Assembly (NCBI RefSeq): GCF_033807575.1
Contig: NC_084728.1
Coordinates: forward strand, 4,787,451-4,851,450
DNA: 64,000 bases
Direction of reading: 5' to 3'
From: Cydia pomonella
Taxonomy: Eukaryota; Arthropoda; Insecta; Lepidoptera; Tortricidae
In this document: one piece after another, positions 31,801 through 41,577 of the stretch
Numbering within the stretch: the stretch's first letter is position 1
Layout: every line of letters begins with the position of its first letter
Made by a program: the position numbers and the translations under genes
Notes under the pieces: generated by a model
Told to the model about the DNA's origin: nothing
What the model saw: the letters and a program-made list of their open reading frames with translations, nothing else
The model's database searches: none

Positions 31801-32785
31801 CGATATAATTACGATTAGGTATAATTCATGACGGAGAAAATTAATATTTTTTAAAATAATTATGCAATTATGCGCGTGTTAATTTTACCACTAATACGTA
31901 AGTATGTAAGTAAACTCATTTTTAGTTTACTTGATTACTAAATGTTTAGTCAGTTCCCCAAAAGATGGCACTGTGCAATGTGTGACAACCAATTTACTGT
32001 TAAATACAATTAAATTTGTTGATATCCGTACCCCCTCTTCTAAATTTAGAGTTAATTTGGCAAAAATCCTTCCTCGGAGGTTTAATTTCAGCGCCAACTG
32101 TTAGTTTAGCAGGGTACTCGATAGTAGTAGCATATATTTGAAAAAAGTTTGCACCTCCTTCAAACTAAAAAAAGAAAAACAAAAAAAGTTTGCACCTTCT
32201 TTCCTTTTTTGTAGCGCCATAAGATTCAGGTGCAAACTTAATCGAGTGTAGTGGCTACCCCCCCCCCCCCCCCCCCCTCTAGGGGTTGAATTTTTTTAGC
32301 CTATAACTTGGCCGGGGATTTTCTCGACCGATTAGTAAAGTTTGCATCAAAATCCGTTTAGCCGTTTTCATGTGATGCGCGGTCAAATAAACAGACAAAC
32401 AGATAAACAGACAAACAGACAAAAATTCTAAAAACTGTTGTAACGTGTTCTGTTATCGAATATAAGTATCACCAGCCAACTTTTTTTCGAATATCTTCCA
32501 TGTACAGACTTTCGACCCTCTTCAGCTTTATTATATGTATAGATAGATACTTATATGTGCCTCAGTTAGTATTTACCCTACTCTTTACATCAGTATTTAT
32601 AAAAAGAAATAGGTACCTACTAGATTACATAGATCAGTCAAAACCTCATAAATCTTGGGCGACGCTTATTACGTGACCGTGATACATATGAGTAAAAACA
32701 TATAACGTAAGAATGAAAATAAAATAAAACCTACCTGTTGAACTAAACACGCGACCACGCAGAGTAAAGCTACCTTGAATGCCAT
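28873..32785 (-). CDS. Chorion class B protein with charged arm, pair 4
   Basis: Exon 1 32785-32735 (MAFKVALLCVVACLVQQ) has a GTAGGT donor, and exon 2 29400-28873 follows a TTTCAG acceptor, giving 192 residues. Exon 2 has an unusual charged N-terminal arm with two copies of a GKVIVKEI(D/E)EI..RP unit. It is followed by the class B core (ISPSGIAVATDLGLAGD, LPYLSAVAFEG, YGCGDYVGITEQ) and a Gly/Ser/Tyr tail ending LGCGCKY. Lys/Glu-rich arms are uncommon in chorion proteins. The 3.3-kb intron holds a fold-back, a lepidopteran dispersed repeat, a Helitron fragment and a poly-C run. It is the intact paralogue of the interrupted pair 3 B gene. Role: secreted eggshell protein, divergent to the A gene at 33085. 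Confidence 0.9.
29640..29745. repeat. Fold-back fragment (GCGCTCGAACGCAGCGAGAG type)
   Basis: GTTTGGCGCTCGAACGCAGC and GAGAGCGCCAA form a short hairpin. The style matches the element near 5770-5880. Confidence 0.35.
30183..30606 (+). repeat. Lepidopteran dispersed repeat in pair 4 B intron
   Basis: Starts CTAGCTGTGCCCGCGGCTCC and ends near CATACTTTCGCATTTAGG, with an internal AAATCGGTCCATGAAAAGG. These phrases are typical of abundant moth interspersed repeats. A similar 3' style lies at 32280-32560. Confidence 0.45.
30830..31210 (-). mobile_element. Helitron helicase C-terminal fragment
   Basis: The minus strand reads the last conserved block of Helitron PIF1-like helicases (MTINKSQGQTL, GMDLGTGCFSHGQLYVACLR). 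The preceding part (RNLIEAQILMGCG, GNVTTYPMEFLNS) is split by a frameshift near 31110. The Rep domain and most of the helicase are missing. Confidence 0.7.
31211..32258. other. Intronic DNA of unknown origin
   Basis: A GC-richer stretch with no recognisable frame (31430-31640) is followed by AT-rich sequence. Possibly more of the Helitron-captured DNA. Confidence 0.3.
32259..32560. repeat. Poly-C tract and dispersed repeat
   Basis: A run of 18 or so C residues (about 32260-32277) is followed by a repeat with AAATCCGTTTAGCCGTTTTC and reiterated ACAGACAAAC units. Confidence 0.5.
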
Positions 32786-33084
32786 TTTACTGCTTTCTAC
32801 TCTGATAGTTCCTTTAGTAATGATTATTCTAATGCAGCTACCAGCTTTTATTAAAATTGTTATCAATTTTTTATAATAAAGTACGTCAAATAATTAAACA
32901 AAAGATAGAGAAAAACCTTTTCGTCACGCATTTCCTATCACCTTTCTTTGGCAAAGAAAGAACAAACTGCAGGTGTGTTATTGCTGACCTTATTTCCAAA
33001 TTTTGTATGATAAGTATTAATATAAAAGCAGTCGAAATTTTGGGTAAGTCATCATTTCTTTTAAGTAAGAAAAGTATCACAAAC
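32786..33084. promoter_or_regulatory. Bidirectional chorion promoter, pair 4
   Basis: 299 bp. The A side has TGACCT 32985-32990 and TATAAAA at 33021. The upstream GATA position reads TTATT here, so the GATA core is lost. The CGTCACGCATTTCCTATC..CTTTGGCAAAGAAAG block matches pair 3 in inverse orientation. Confidence 0.75.
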
Positions 33085-35523
33085 ATGTCTCGCTTTGCTT
33101 TCCTCGTGTTGTGTGTCCAAGTTTGCCTGATCCAGGTAACGTTTAGCTTATTAAATACATAATATCTTCTTGTCCTATCCCTTTATCTGAGGTCAGAGGA
33201 GAGCTGAGGGCCTACCACGAACCACGTTCGACGTGTTGCCTCTCTATTGCACTTGTAAATTCGTAGCTAAGTGTGACAGGGAGGAAACACGTCGAACGTG
33301 GTTCACGGTAGGCCCTCAGCTCTCCTTGTCTGCCTTTTTCACTGTTCCCGGTTTTGGGCTACGGTGTCACCTACGCCCCTACGCCTATCTCTTTTAGGTC
33401 CTTATTAATTCAATTATATCCAATCTTAACAATGGCTGCCACGATATCTCATGTATATTAGTAGCAGGGTAGGATCCCATAATAATATACCTACTTAAAT
33501 TCCTGATCATGTGTTTTTTTGTTTTCGCTTTTTAAATAAATAAAATAAATATTATAGGGATATTCTTACACGAATTGACTAAGTCTCACGGTAAGCCAAG
33601 AAGGCTTGTGTTATAGGTACGAAGACAACGATATATATAATATACAAATACTTAAATACATAGAAAACATCCATGACTCAGGAACAAATATCTGTGCTCC
33701 TCACACAAATAAATGCTCTTACCGGGATTAGAACCCAGGAACATCCACTTCATAGGCAGGGTCACTTCACTACCCACTAGGCCAGACTGGTCGGTCGGTT
33801 TTTTAATTCGTAATGGCCAAGTTTTTAGGGTTTCGTAGTCAAGTAGGAACCCTTATAGTTTCGCCATTTCCATCTGCCCGTCTGGCCGTCAGTGGTTTAA
33901 GGTCAGTGATCATTAGTACTAAAAGCTAAAATTTGGCATGGGTGCTGCCAATCAGCAGAGAAAAATGACCTTCCTCTGTATAGAAGTTTGTATGAAAAGG
34001 TGCAAAGCGAATAGTATTGCTGTACAACTATAAATTAGGTACACGGACAAAATGTTAACAGAAAGTAGGGATATCTTTTTGCTATAGATTTAAGGATAAC
34101 TTACACTAGACCGGGACGGGCCCAGTCCGAGGCATCCGCCACGTCATTTTCTATGACGGCTGATCGGTGATCATGTGGTGTTTTCCATAGAAAACGAAGC
34201 GCCGGATTTATTATGAAAGACATATTCAACGATACACCACACCACAAAGGACTGAGCCGGAGCTTCCGGCGCTTCGTTTTATATCGAAAGCACCACGAGG
34301 TGGCTTTCAATTTTTTTTATGTAAATCTGTTTCACATATTTGGAATTCGAAAGTTTGATCATATAGCCAGCTACCGTCGCCAGCTCAAGTGGCTTCCCAT
34401 ACGTCAGCGCCGTTCCTTTCGAATACTCTCCTCACTTTTCTCTATCCTATTCGAGCCCTCCACTCCAGAATATCTCAAATGTAACTTCAACTTTATGACC
34501 CCCCGCCCAGGCTGCGAGCTGCGCTCTGTCCGTTCTCTTAAACTCTCTGTTCTCCCTCACCATACTGGTTTCCTAAAGTCTTCTTTCGCTGTTCAAGCAA
34601 TCCGTCTTTGGAATGCGCTTCCTCTAACGATTAGACAAGCCCCAAACAAGCTGAATTTCAAACGAACTCTCTACAAGCACCTGCTAGATACTGTCTAGTG
34701 GGACCCCCCCCCCTCTCCCCCCCCCCCCTGCCCCGCACACATGCAGAAGTATATTTATGTATATTGTATAGTATATTATGTAATTAATTTATATATGTAT
34801 TTATAATGATAATTTGTGTAGTTTATAAAAGTATTATATATATTACCTATTAGTTTGTATACTGGCTTAGTAGTATTAGACTTAGTATTTAATTTTGGAA
34901 TATTTTTTTTCACACTGCACCCACCTTAGCAAATTTCTGTTTGGCCCAGTGGTTGACTGGTAGAGAATGCCTCAAGGCATTAAGTCCGCCTATTGTACGT
35001 TATACTTGTACTTGTGCAATAAAGTTTAAAATAATAAATAATAAACCATGGGTCCGAAAATATGATAAAGAAATGTATGAAAAAGGATTAATAAAATGAA
35101 TTTATTTGGCAGACTGTTCTGTGCGGGCTGCCGTGCGGATGCAATCAGATCTCTTACGCGCCCTCCGGTTGCGTTGGACTTGGCGGAGTAGGGAAAGTCA
35201 TCGAAAAGTACAGTGTTAGTGCACCCAGCTGCAGTATTAATGCATATGAATACAGTGTACCTAGCGTCAGCTACAGTAAACCTATCAGCGTAAGTGCACC
35301 TAGCATCAGCGTGGGTGCATCTACCATCAGCAGCGGCTATGGCGCGTCGTACGGCGGCTCGGGCACCGGAGTCGTGAGCGCTGAGGGTATCGTCGGCGCG
35401 TCCGGCGAATCGGCCGTCGTCGGATCCGTGCCGGTGCTCGGCTCAGTGGCGTTCAGTGGCAAGGTGCCGGCGAGAGGCTCCGTGTCCATCCAGGGACAGT
35501 GCGGGTGTGGCTGCAAGGTTTAG
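33085..35523 (+). CDS. Chorion class A protein with repeat arm, pair 4
   Basis: Exon 1 33085-33135 (MSRFAFLVLCVQVCLIQ) has a GTAACG donor, and exon 2 35113-35523 follows TTTGGCAG, giving 153 residues. The arm begins LCGLPCGCNQISYAPSGC and contains a short serine-rich repeat run (PSVSYS, APSISVG, ASTISSG). The class A core (YGGSGTGVVSAEG, VPVLGSVAFSG) and GQCGCGCKV follow. It is the closest relative of the pair 3 A protein but has fewer heptad units. The roughly 2-kb intron holds a palindromic MITE, a SINE, another MITE and a LINE fragment. AATAAA follows at about 35597. Role: secreted eggshell structural protein. Confidence 0.92.
33196..33327. repeat. Palindromic MITE in pair 4 A intron
   Basis: GAGAGCTGAGGGCCTACC and CGAACCACGTTCGACGTGT are inverted at the right end (ACACGTCGAACGTGGTTC, GGTAGGCCCTCAGCTCTC). 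The arms are about 45 bp. Confidence 0.8.
33550..33800 (-). mobile_element. SINE family 1, copy f
   Basis: Nearly full-length minus-strand copy. The tail lies at 33555-33640 (ACACGAATTGACTAAG, GACAACGATATAT), the body has GAACAAATATCTGTGC, and the tRNA-like head is at 33770-33800. Confidence 0.75.
34095..34310. repeat. MITE (GGATGACT..GACCGG type), rearranged
   Basis: Shares CACTAGACCGGGACGGGC, GACGGCTGATCGGTGATCA and CGGAGCTTCCGGCGCTTCG with the elements at 35905-36072 and 39588-39746. Here two arms are juxtaposed and joined to a LINE fragment. Confidence 0.6.
34311..34700 (+). mobile_element. LINE ORF2 C-terminal fragment in pair 4 A intron
   Basis: The frame reads the usual end of jockey/CR1-like LINE proteins (RRQLKWLPIRQRRSFRIL, LRSVRSLKLSVL, FAVQAIRLWNALPLTIR, FKRTLYKHLL), then stops. 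A C-rich simple repeat follows at 34705-34729. Confidence 0.65.
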
Positions 35524-36955
35524 GTACTGATGATGGAAACAAACTTTGGTTACTTAAAAAGTCTAAATGTTAGTGAATAGTAGTGAAGCAAGAATAATAA
35601 ATGGAATGGCAATTTGTTAAAAGTTTTTTGTTTTTGTATTTTTGGCCCTGGCAAATGCCTTGAACCTCTATAGATCCAATGTAGATAGATTGTGACATTT
35701 TATCTAATTAGGTCTACACTTTATATTTACAGAGACTAAATTAAGAAATCCTTGTAAAATCCTACGTCTCGTTTAATTAGGTATGCGGTATTAAAAATAC
35801 AAATAGCGAATGTAAGAATGACAAATTAGGATGACTATAAGATAAGGCTGCATCTAATACAAACTATATTGCAAACCGATAAGAAGAATCGATAAAAAGT
35901 ATAGGATGACTAACGCTAGAACGGTCCGGGCAGGGGACAAGGCTTTAAAAAAACTAACACACTTCGTTGTCTATGACGGGTGATCGGTGATCACGTGATG
36001 TTTTTTATAGAAAACTGAAGTGTCGGACGCCCCGGCCCGGCCCCGGGCCGTTGTAGCGTGAGTCATCCCTGAGGCAGTAAAAAAATCAAAACCTTATTAA
36101 AAGATGGATGATGGTAGGGAGTCCGCTTAGTATTAGCTACCTATATTCAGTAGGTAGTAGGTCGCTCACGTTCATATCAGTTGCGTAGGTTGCCTATCGT
36201 AAATTTTACCTTAAGGGGCAGTAGGCTCAGAGAATGGAGTTTTTGAGAAGTCGTAGCGCTTACACTCAGTGAGAGTGAGAGAAGAACACAAACCTACTGG
36301 GCCTTAATGGATGACCAGATTTGACCTAAACTCAGCTCTAATTACAATGTTGGTGCTGATGATTAAATAATAATTAATAATTACAGGCCGGCACAAAAAT
36401 ATGTTAACAAGATAATCTAGTCATTGTTTTTGAAAATATTTTTTTTAGATTAGTTTTTGTTGAAGTAAGAAAAATATTCATAATAAAAATATAAATAATT
36501 TTCTACGTATTTTTTGGCCACCCTATGTCGTTTTACTTTAGGACTATTTAATTAACATACTCGTAATAAGTAAGTAAATGATGTTCTTGTGCGTATAGAG
36601 TAGGGAGTGCAAACCGGACTGATATTCAATCCAGCCGGATCCAGCCGGATTTTGACCAGAATCCTGCCGGATCCCGGCCGGCCGGGTCTGGTGTAGTACA
36701 AGAATTTTGGAGTTAATTAAATGACACATTTTTCAAGATTTTTGCGTAATATGAGAAATAAATCGATGAGTGTAGATAGACACCGAACCGATTATATATT
36801 TGAATTATCGCATACGATCGCTTCTGCCTTGATGAGGATTAACTATGTCGACATTGGTTAATTTTAACCGACTGATTTACCTTAGTCATATAGGGAAAAA
36901 ATCAATGCATTTTGCTGTTTTATTATAAAATATGGCAATTCAAGTACACAAAGTC
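35524..36955. other. Intergenic, one MITE and a GC-rich repeat
   Basis: Holds the MITE at 35905-36072 (ends GGATGACTNACGCTAG). At 36615-36680 a degenerate run of CCAGCCGGAT units lies in otherwise AT-rich DNA. Nothing coding was recognised. Confidence 0.45.
35905..36072. repeat. MITE (GGATGACT..GACCGG type)
   Basis: The left end TAGGATGACTAACGCTAG is inverted at the right end (TAGCGTGAGTCATCC). It has a GC-rich core with GTGATCGGTGATCACGTGAT. Confidence 0.75.
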
Positions 36956-37594
36956 TTAGCGTCTGCCGCACCCGCAGCTGCTGGAGCCGCCGATCTGCTG
37001 AGTGATGGCGACGCAGTCCCCACAGCCGTAACACACCGGCGCCGAACCGCTGGTGTCAAACTTGCCCTCGAACGCCACCGCGCTCAGGTACGGGAGCGTA
37101 CCGGACAGGTCCAGGTCGCCGGACAGGCCGAGGTCGGAGGCGACGGCGATGCCGGACGGCGCGATGGGGCCGGCGCTGGTCACGGTTAAAGCTCCGCCAT
37201 TGTTGGACACCTCGATGGACTGGCAGCCGCAGCTTCTCTGAGCGGAGATGCTCTAAAACATCCAAGAAAATATACAGCTTTTGTATGAGAATTGTATGAG
37301 AAGAAAATATAAGTAAATTCTTTTAAAATTAACCATCATGTGCTTAGAACGAAATATCTTTTGGTCTGAACTCCTTTAGGTTACGGGCTCTCCTACTCTT
37401 GGTTTTTTTTTTCTCGAAACAGAACAAAATCGATTGTTTGGCATGTAAACTATAGCGAATATTGATTTATTCTATGTCAACTAAGTATTTTACTTATAAA
37501 ACTACAGGATATTCAACATTTAATAGTTTATTGTGTTCATAATTACCTGAACCAATAAGGCAGCGGCACAGAAAATCACAGCCTTGAAAGACAT
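36956..37594 (-). CDS. Chorion class B protein, pair 5
   Basis: Exon 1 37594-37547 (MSFKAVIFCAAALLVQ) has a GTAATT donor, and exon 2 37252-36956 follows GTTTTAG, giving 114 residues. The arm (RSCGCQSIEV) leads into the class B core (NGGALTVTSAGPIAPSG, GLSGDLDLSG, LPYLSAVAFEGKFD, YGCGDCVAITQQ) and the SSCGCGRR tail. It is very similar to the pair 1 and 2 B proteins. Divergent to the A gene at 37894. A secreted eggshell structural protein; no special regulation is seen beyond the shared promoter. Confidence 0.93.
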
Positions 37595-37893
37595 TTCGTA
37601 AATTTGTTAGCAAACTAGGAATGAATATTCCGGTCGAAGACTCCATTTTTTATACTGTTCCAATATCTCTTGCTTAACTTCGAGGAAAAACAATTAATTA
37701 ATAATATGCATTGAACATTATCACAAATAATGTAATAGTCTTGACACAAAAACCTATTAATAAATATTTAGTAAGAACGGAATTTCAGGCTTATCTTCAA
37801 CATATTTCTCCATTCACATTACAATGTTAGTATAAAAATTGGTTCAAATTCTGGGTTGATCATTCTGTCAAAGAAGTACACAAGTCACGAACA
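37595..37893. promoter_or_regulatory. Bidirectional chorion promoter, pair 5
   Basis: 299 bp. The A side has TTATC 37791-37795 followed by a degenerate TCAACAT where other pairs have TGACCT, then CATATTTCTCC and TATAAAAA at 37831. The B side has TATAAAAA on the minus strand at 37654-37647. Confidence 0.75.
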
Positions 37894-38678
37894 ATGTCTC
37901 GCTTCAGCATCCTTATTCTCTGCGTCATGGCTTGCCTGATCCAGGTAAAATAGGTTTAAAATTAAGTGAGGAAGCCACCATAAAGAAGTAAATGACAAAA
38001 ACATATTTTGCTAATAATTTATAGATCGTGTGATTCATGACGACGCATGCCTTGACTCGTATTGTAATATTATTAAAGGTTAGATTTGACAAATCAGCGC
38101 GTCATCGTGGATGACACGATGACACGAACTATAATATCCAAAATGACATGTAAACTATTAATTTTATTAGTTTGCTTTTTAGAAAGACTTTCGACTGGAA
38201 TTATTTAATGTTTTCAGAGTATTACCGATAAATTAAAAAAATAATTTGCACTATATTTCTTCCAAAATACAAAATTAAATTTCGCGTTAGCCATTTGAAA
38301 AATGAAATAATCTACTGAGATCAGAGACTACTTTGCAGGTCCTTTGATGGTGAATTTTACGATACTCATTTTGGAACGGATGCATATTCAAACCTATTTC
38401 TTCCACGAACAAAACTTAAGAAGTTTTCTTTTACATCTATAACTTTATTACAGATGGCTTTAAGCCAGAATTGCGGTTGCAACCAACTCTCGTACAACGC
38501 TGGCTCGTACGGCGGCACCGGCACCGGACAGGTGGGCGTGTCCGGCAACATCGACGCGTGCGGCAACACCTGCATCGTCGGTTCCGTGCCCGTGCTCGGC
38601 TCCGTGGACTTTGGCGGCAAGGTCGCCGCGTCCGGCTCCGTGTCCATCTCTGGACAGTGCGGATGCGGATGCAACTAA
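37894..38678 (+). CDS. Chorion class A protein, pair 5
   Basis: Exon 1 37894-37944 (MSRFSILILCVMACLIQ) has a GTAAAA donor, and exon 2 38454-38678 follows TTACAG, giving 91 residues, the shortest A protein here. It has a short arm (NCGCNQLSYNAG), then the same YGGTGTGQVGVSGNIDACG block as pairs 1 and 2, with DACGNTC kept. Its later part has VAASGS instead of VPACGS, so two cysteines are lost. It ends GQCGCGCN. Role: secreted eggshell protein. Confidence 0.93.
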
Positions 38679-39059
38679 ATTATTTTTAATAACCTTTTTT
38701 TACTCATTACACAAGTATTTCTAAATAAGAACTGGTTTTGTTTTTAATGTCAGCATGCGACTGAGTTTTGGGTGGATACTAAAATCTCCATAATAGCTAC
38801 ACTTTTTGCATTATTGTCTAAGAATTCTCGCTGATTAGTGTGGGGGATGGTAAATATTGTATTGGTTGCATCCAACACGAGTTTTTAATACCTACATAAT
38901 TCATAGTAGTTTTGCTAAGGAGTAAAAACTTAGGAATGCGCGTTGTATACCTATGTCAGAAAAATAGTCATTTTATCATTTAAATCAATTATAATTATAA
39001 CATAGAAAAGATTGCACTAAATAGAACGTTTTATGTGTATATTTACAATACATTTGGTG

Positions 39060-39300
39060 CTACTTTATCGCACGAGTGCGATGATGAGCACATTACGTAT
39101 CCATGTCGGAAATTTAAAGGGCCATATGTACTGTAAAATGTTGCACGATACATGTCTGAATAGGCAATTTGCAACTCGTGTCGATTTAAATCACTCCCTT
39201 CGTGTTAAAGCACTCCGGTGGTGTTTTAATTTATTCCCACTTGCATTGCGTTGCATGTTTCTTATTTTTTGCAGTATTGAAATGTACTATTATGTGTTTC
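39060..39300. repeat. MITE relative of the 24236 element
   Basis: Reverse-oriented match to 24236-24470: GCCATATGTACTGTAAAATG, GCACGATACATGTCTG and AACTCGTGTCGATTTAAA. In-frame peptides across it are artefacts. Confidence 0.5.
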
Positions 39301-39587
39301 TTATTAACAAGGAAGACGATGACCTAGAAACATCTAATACGTGACATATCTCGCTATATGCATAATGTATTGAATTTAATGTGGCGTCATCATTACGTAA
39401 AACTACTTGCAACGATTGATAAAAATAATGTACCTGCCTAGTATTCATGTAGGAAAAAGGCGTGCATCGAATTTCAAAAAGAAAGATGCTATCAGTCATC
39501 TTTAGGATTATTTTACGACTTAAATGTTCGAAAAAAGGGGGTCTGATTTTTTTGGGATCATTGTTTTTTGACGTACCTAAGTATGTT

Positions 39588-39746
39588 CTCCGATGACTCC
39601 AGCTAAACCGGGCGGGGCCGGGCCGGAGCTTCCGGCGCTTCGTTTCCTATGAAAAGCACCACGTGATCACCGATCAGCCATCATAGAAAATTACATGTCG
39701 GACCCCTTGACCCGGGCACGGGCCGATCTAGCGTGAGTCATCCTTT
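39588..39746. repeat. MITE (GGATGACT..GACCGG type)
   Basis: Ends GATGACTCCAGCTAAACCGG and CCGATCTAGCGTGAGTCATCC, core CACGTGATCACCGATCAGCC. It is the third member of the family at 34095 and 35905. Confidence 0.75.
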
Positions 39747-40058
39747 TCGCGGCTAGGTCTGACTTTAATAGGCTCGAAAGGCTTATATCATCAGCCCTGG
39801 ATCTCATGATGATCCTTAAAAATCGAAGGAACTCTTCAAATATCATTGGGGCAACTTATCTGCGCCAAGATATGAACATCTATGAACGAATATTTATGGT
39901 AGAAAAAAAACTTTAGTTATTTAGAAATAAATACTAATTTATTCAGTCAACAAAATTAAATAAACTTATAACATTAACAAAACTTAATACTGATGCTTTC
40001 TTGTTAAAAACACACACTCTTACTTAAAGCCCTATATTAAGTTTTGAGAATAAGATGA

Positions 40059-41286
40059 TCAGTATTTGCCACTGACAAGAGGGTTAAAATTAGGGTTTCC
40101 CCTTATTTCTTCCGTGATAGCCACACAGTCGCCACAACCATACTCCACAGCTGCTGCGCCGTTAGCATCAAACTGTCCTTCAAAAGCTACGGCGCTCAAA
40201 TACGGAAGGACGCCGGATACCTCCAACTCACCGCCGAGACTTAAGTCGGTGGCAACACCGATGCCGGACGGAACGATTGTGCCGACGCTAGTTACGAGAA
40301 AAGTTCCTCCATTACTAGGCACGTCAAGTGAGGGCACAAAAACAGGTTTGTTGGACTTGTAGCTCTCATTTTCGGAAACTCTGACGTAAGTAGGTTTGGA
40401 CCTGGACTTGTAGCTTTCTTTTGCCGATGTGCTGACATGGTAAATAGGATTATAACTTTCTTTTTCAACCCTGACTGAAATAGGTTTGTAGCTTGATTGG
40501 GTGTCCTTTTCGGAAAAACTGATAGAAATAGGTTTATAACTGGGTTGGTAGTCGATTTCGGAAATAACGACGCCGTCGCTACTGTATACTGGGGGGCTAA
40601 AATCTTGAGAGCAGCCGCAGCTAGATGGCGCAGCAAAGGACTGAAAAGAAAAGTGATTTTAAAGATTATAAAACATACGATTATGCTACTTTATTAGTAG
40701 TAGTAATAGTAGTTTATGTAACTGCTACATAATAAAATGCATTAAAATACACGAGTGTGGGTTTAAGAAACGAACGAAGAGAGTTTCTTAATAGGATCAC
40801 ACGAGTATTTTAATGCCTAATTATGTACAGTTACATACACTATTTAATCTACACACATACTTATTATAAACTTTCTATGATATATTGACTAGCCCAAATT
40901 ACAGCCAACGTTGGGGCATGTCTTGGCGAAACTCGGGGAAGTGGCGTGGCGTCAGGTGGGAACAATGAACATGTAAAAATACGCAAGTAAGTATAACTGA
41001 TTGACTAGCACGTTATCTTTTCGCGGATAAGCAAAGTAATATTTTTTTGTTTTAATTTCTGAAATATGTCGCACGAGTAATTAAAAATACGACAATTCAA
41101 CAGTAAAATTAGTTTAACTGTATTGCTTCATTATAAAAAAAAATTCTATCCTAAAGTTTCAAAAAAGTCTTGCCAAAAGTCTTTCATAAATAAATAATAA
41201 AATTATTATAATATATATTTATTAAATCATTTCTTATTTACCTGACCCAAGACGGCAATAACACAAAGTACAACTTTAAACGCCAT
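40059..41286 (-). CDS. Chorion class B-like protein with long Tyr/Lys/Ser arm, pair 6
   Basis: Exon 1 41286-41242 (15 codons, MAFKVVLCVIAVLGQ) has a GTAAAT donor, and exon 2 40640-40059 follows TTTTCAG, giving 208 residues, the longest chorion protein here. After APSSCGCSQ it has an arm of about 85 residues with imperfect repeats of the type SYKPIS..VEKE / SYKSNKP. The class B core is diverged (SNGGTFLVTSVGTIVPSG, LPYLSAVAFEGQFD, YGCGDCVAITEE), and the tail lacks the usual Cys-Gly run (NPLVSGKY). Codons end in A/T far more than in the other B genes, so it has probably escaped the homogenisation seen among pairs 1, 2 and 5. It is likely a specialised early or structural shell component; function is inferred from family only. 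Confidence 0.88.
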
Positions 41287-41577
41287 TTTAACTATCACTT
41301 TCCTTTTTAGCAGTTTTCTTAACAATGACTTAGTTTTCGAAAATATTGGTTTATATGACCCATATCTAACTATTGCCTAATTAAAGATATGTATCGAGTT
41401 TTAACTTTATTGTGAAAAGTCGTTTTGTAAGTAGTTTTCGGGTACGCTTATCGCTTTTCACCGAAAGAAATAAAATAATTTATCACTGACCTATTTCTCC
41501 ATATTACATGAAAGTTTTAGTATAAAAGGTATTTTAGTACGAGTCAATCATTTAATTTCTTTTAACGAAGAAATATC
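41287..41577. promoter_or_regulatory. Bidirectional chorion promoter, pair 6
   Basis: 291 bp. The A side has TTATC 41480-41484, TGACCT 41487-41492, TTTCTCC, and TATAAAAG at 41521. The B side has ATATAAA on the minus strand around 41356-41350. Confidence 0.78.
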
